A stretch of DNA of 64,000 nt from JBKBKC01 sp046294265 (lineage in GTDB: Bacteria > Pseudomonadota > Alphaproteobacteria > Rhodobacterales > Rhodobacteraceae): contig JBKBKC010000006.1 in the NCBI GenBank assembly GCA_046294265.1, positions 124,001 to 188,000 of the forward strand, given 5' to 3'. The position numbers were made by a program, and so were the translations under genes. Shown here one piece after another: positions 63,686 through 64,000 of this stretch. A model generated the notes under the pieces. It searched no databases and was not told the origin of the DNA. It worked only from the letters and a program-made list of their open reading frames with translations. Numbering within the stretch: the stretch's first letter is position 1; each line of letters starts with the position of its first letter.

Positions 63686-64000
63686 GCAGGCGTGCCCCCC
63701 GCCGCCAGCGCGCGCGCCTGCGCCACCCAGTCGTCGCGGCTCACGCGGCCCTTGAACCCCTCCAGATTGTCATCGACCCAGGCAACCTCCGCCGGGGTCC
63801 AGGCCGCGATCTGGTCGTAGTGATAGTAGCCCAGGGAGTTGCACAGCACCTCCAGCTTCGGCCCGATGCCCTTGATCAGCTTGAGGTCGTCCGCGCGGCC
63901 ATCGCGTGCCGCCGCCAGGCCCTGCGGCCTGATCGCCATGGTTTCATGCGCCGCTTCGGGGGCCACATCCGCCGCCGCCGTCGCGGCCTCGGTCTCGGCC
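63682..64000 (-). CDS. nuoE: NADH-quinone oxidoreductase subunit E, C-terminal part, cut by the window edge
   Basis: Only the C-terminal ~105 residues are visible; the frame is open to the right edge. They form an Ala/Glu-rich linker followed by a helix-hairpin-helix-like domain (DDLKLIKGIGPKLEVLCNSL, then WTPAEVAWVDDNLEGFKGRV). This is the C-terminal extension found on NuoE of Rhodobacterales, beyond the thioredoxin-like Fe-S domain that would lie outside the window. The identity rests on this extension and on position before nuoF. Confidence 0.85.
   Translation of the reverse strand, partial: AETEAATAAADVAPEAAHETMAIRPQGLAAARDGRADDLKLIKGIGPKLEVLCNSLGYYHYDQIAAWTPAEVAWVDDNLEGFKGRVSRDDWVAQARALAAGGTPA

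Overview
The window is a 64 kb piece of a high-GC alphaproteobacterial chromosome. The gene content points to the order Rhodobacterales (Rhodobacteraceae/Paracoccaceae). The main signs are a Rhodobacter capsulatus-type gene transfer agent (GTA) head-tail cluster, a nuo operon interrupted by small Rhodobacterales-type genes, a NuoE with a C-terminal helix-hairpin-helix tail, and a pyruvate dehydrogenase E1 beta carrying its own lipoyl domain. I cannot name the genus. No tRNA, rRNA, CRISPR array, insertion sequence or integrase was seen.

Layout. 1-8.5 kb: housekeeping and transport genes (partial TauE/SafE permease, DUF2306 membrane protein, dusA, a SulP transporter with a universal stress protein, an inositol-monophosphatase-like enzyme, an EamA transporter overlapping a lysophospholipid acyltransferase, a DUF1223 protein). 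8.8-22 kb: central metabolism (acnA, anmK, tyrS, two cyclophilins, pgk, class I aldolase, an FtsB-like protein, pdhA-pdhB-E2). 22-36.8 kb: cysE followed, on the minus strand, by a complete-looking GTA structural cluster read from g1 (36763) to g15 (22858). 37-43.6 kb: mltG, fabF, a SnoaL-like protein, prfC, a Crp/Fnr regulator and an unrecognised protein. 43.7-48.6 kb: a DEAD-box helicase convergent with rnj-coaX-birA. 48.7-64 kb: the nuo (complex I) operon on the minus strand, nuoE (partial) to nuoN, with nuoF, G, H, I, J, K, L and M plus eight non-nuo reading frames.

How the genes work together. Aldolase, phosphoglycerate kinase, pyruvate dehydrogenase and aconitase carry carbon from fructose-1,6-bisphosphate into the TCA cycle, and the nuo complex oxidises the resulting NADH. 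The aldolase and pdhA upstream regions each hold a palindrome with a central CG that looks like a LacI-family operator. The GTA genes encode terminase, portal, protease, capsid, tail and baseplate proteins that would package host DNA. Upstream of g1 there is a CtrA-like half-site pair, a possible promoter and then an intrinsic terminator before the first gene.

The most unusual structure is a family of nine intergenic modules. Eight of the nine lie just 3' of a gene in its sense direction. The core reads CCCC(n)GGG(A/G)TATTT, then a variable spacer, then a purine-rich CAGAAGAAG-like tail. It is usually preceded by a G6/C6-type hairpin. One copy lies inside the GTA cluster between terminase and portal, and two convergent copies form a 33-nt-arm inverted repeat after tyrS. 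Lower-level points of interest are a good promoter for cysE overlapping the GTA g15 stop codon, hairpins after the capsid gene, and stop codons shared through CTAG.
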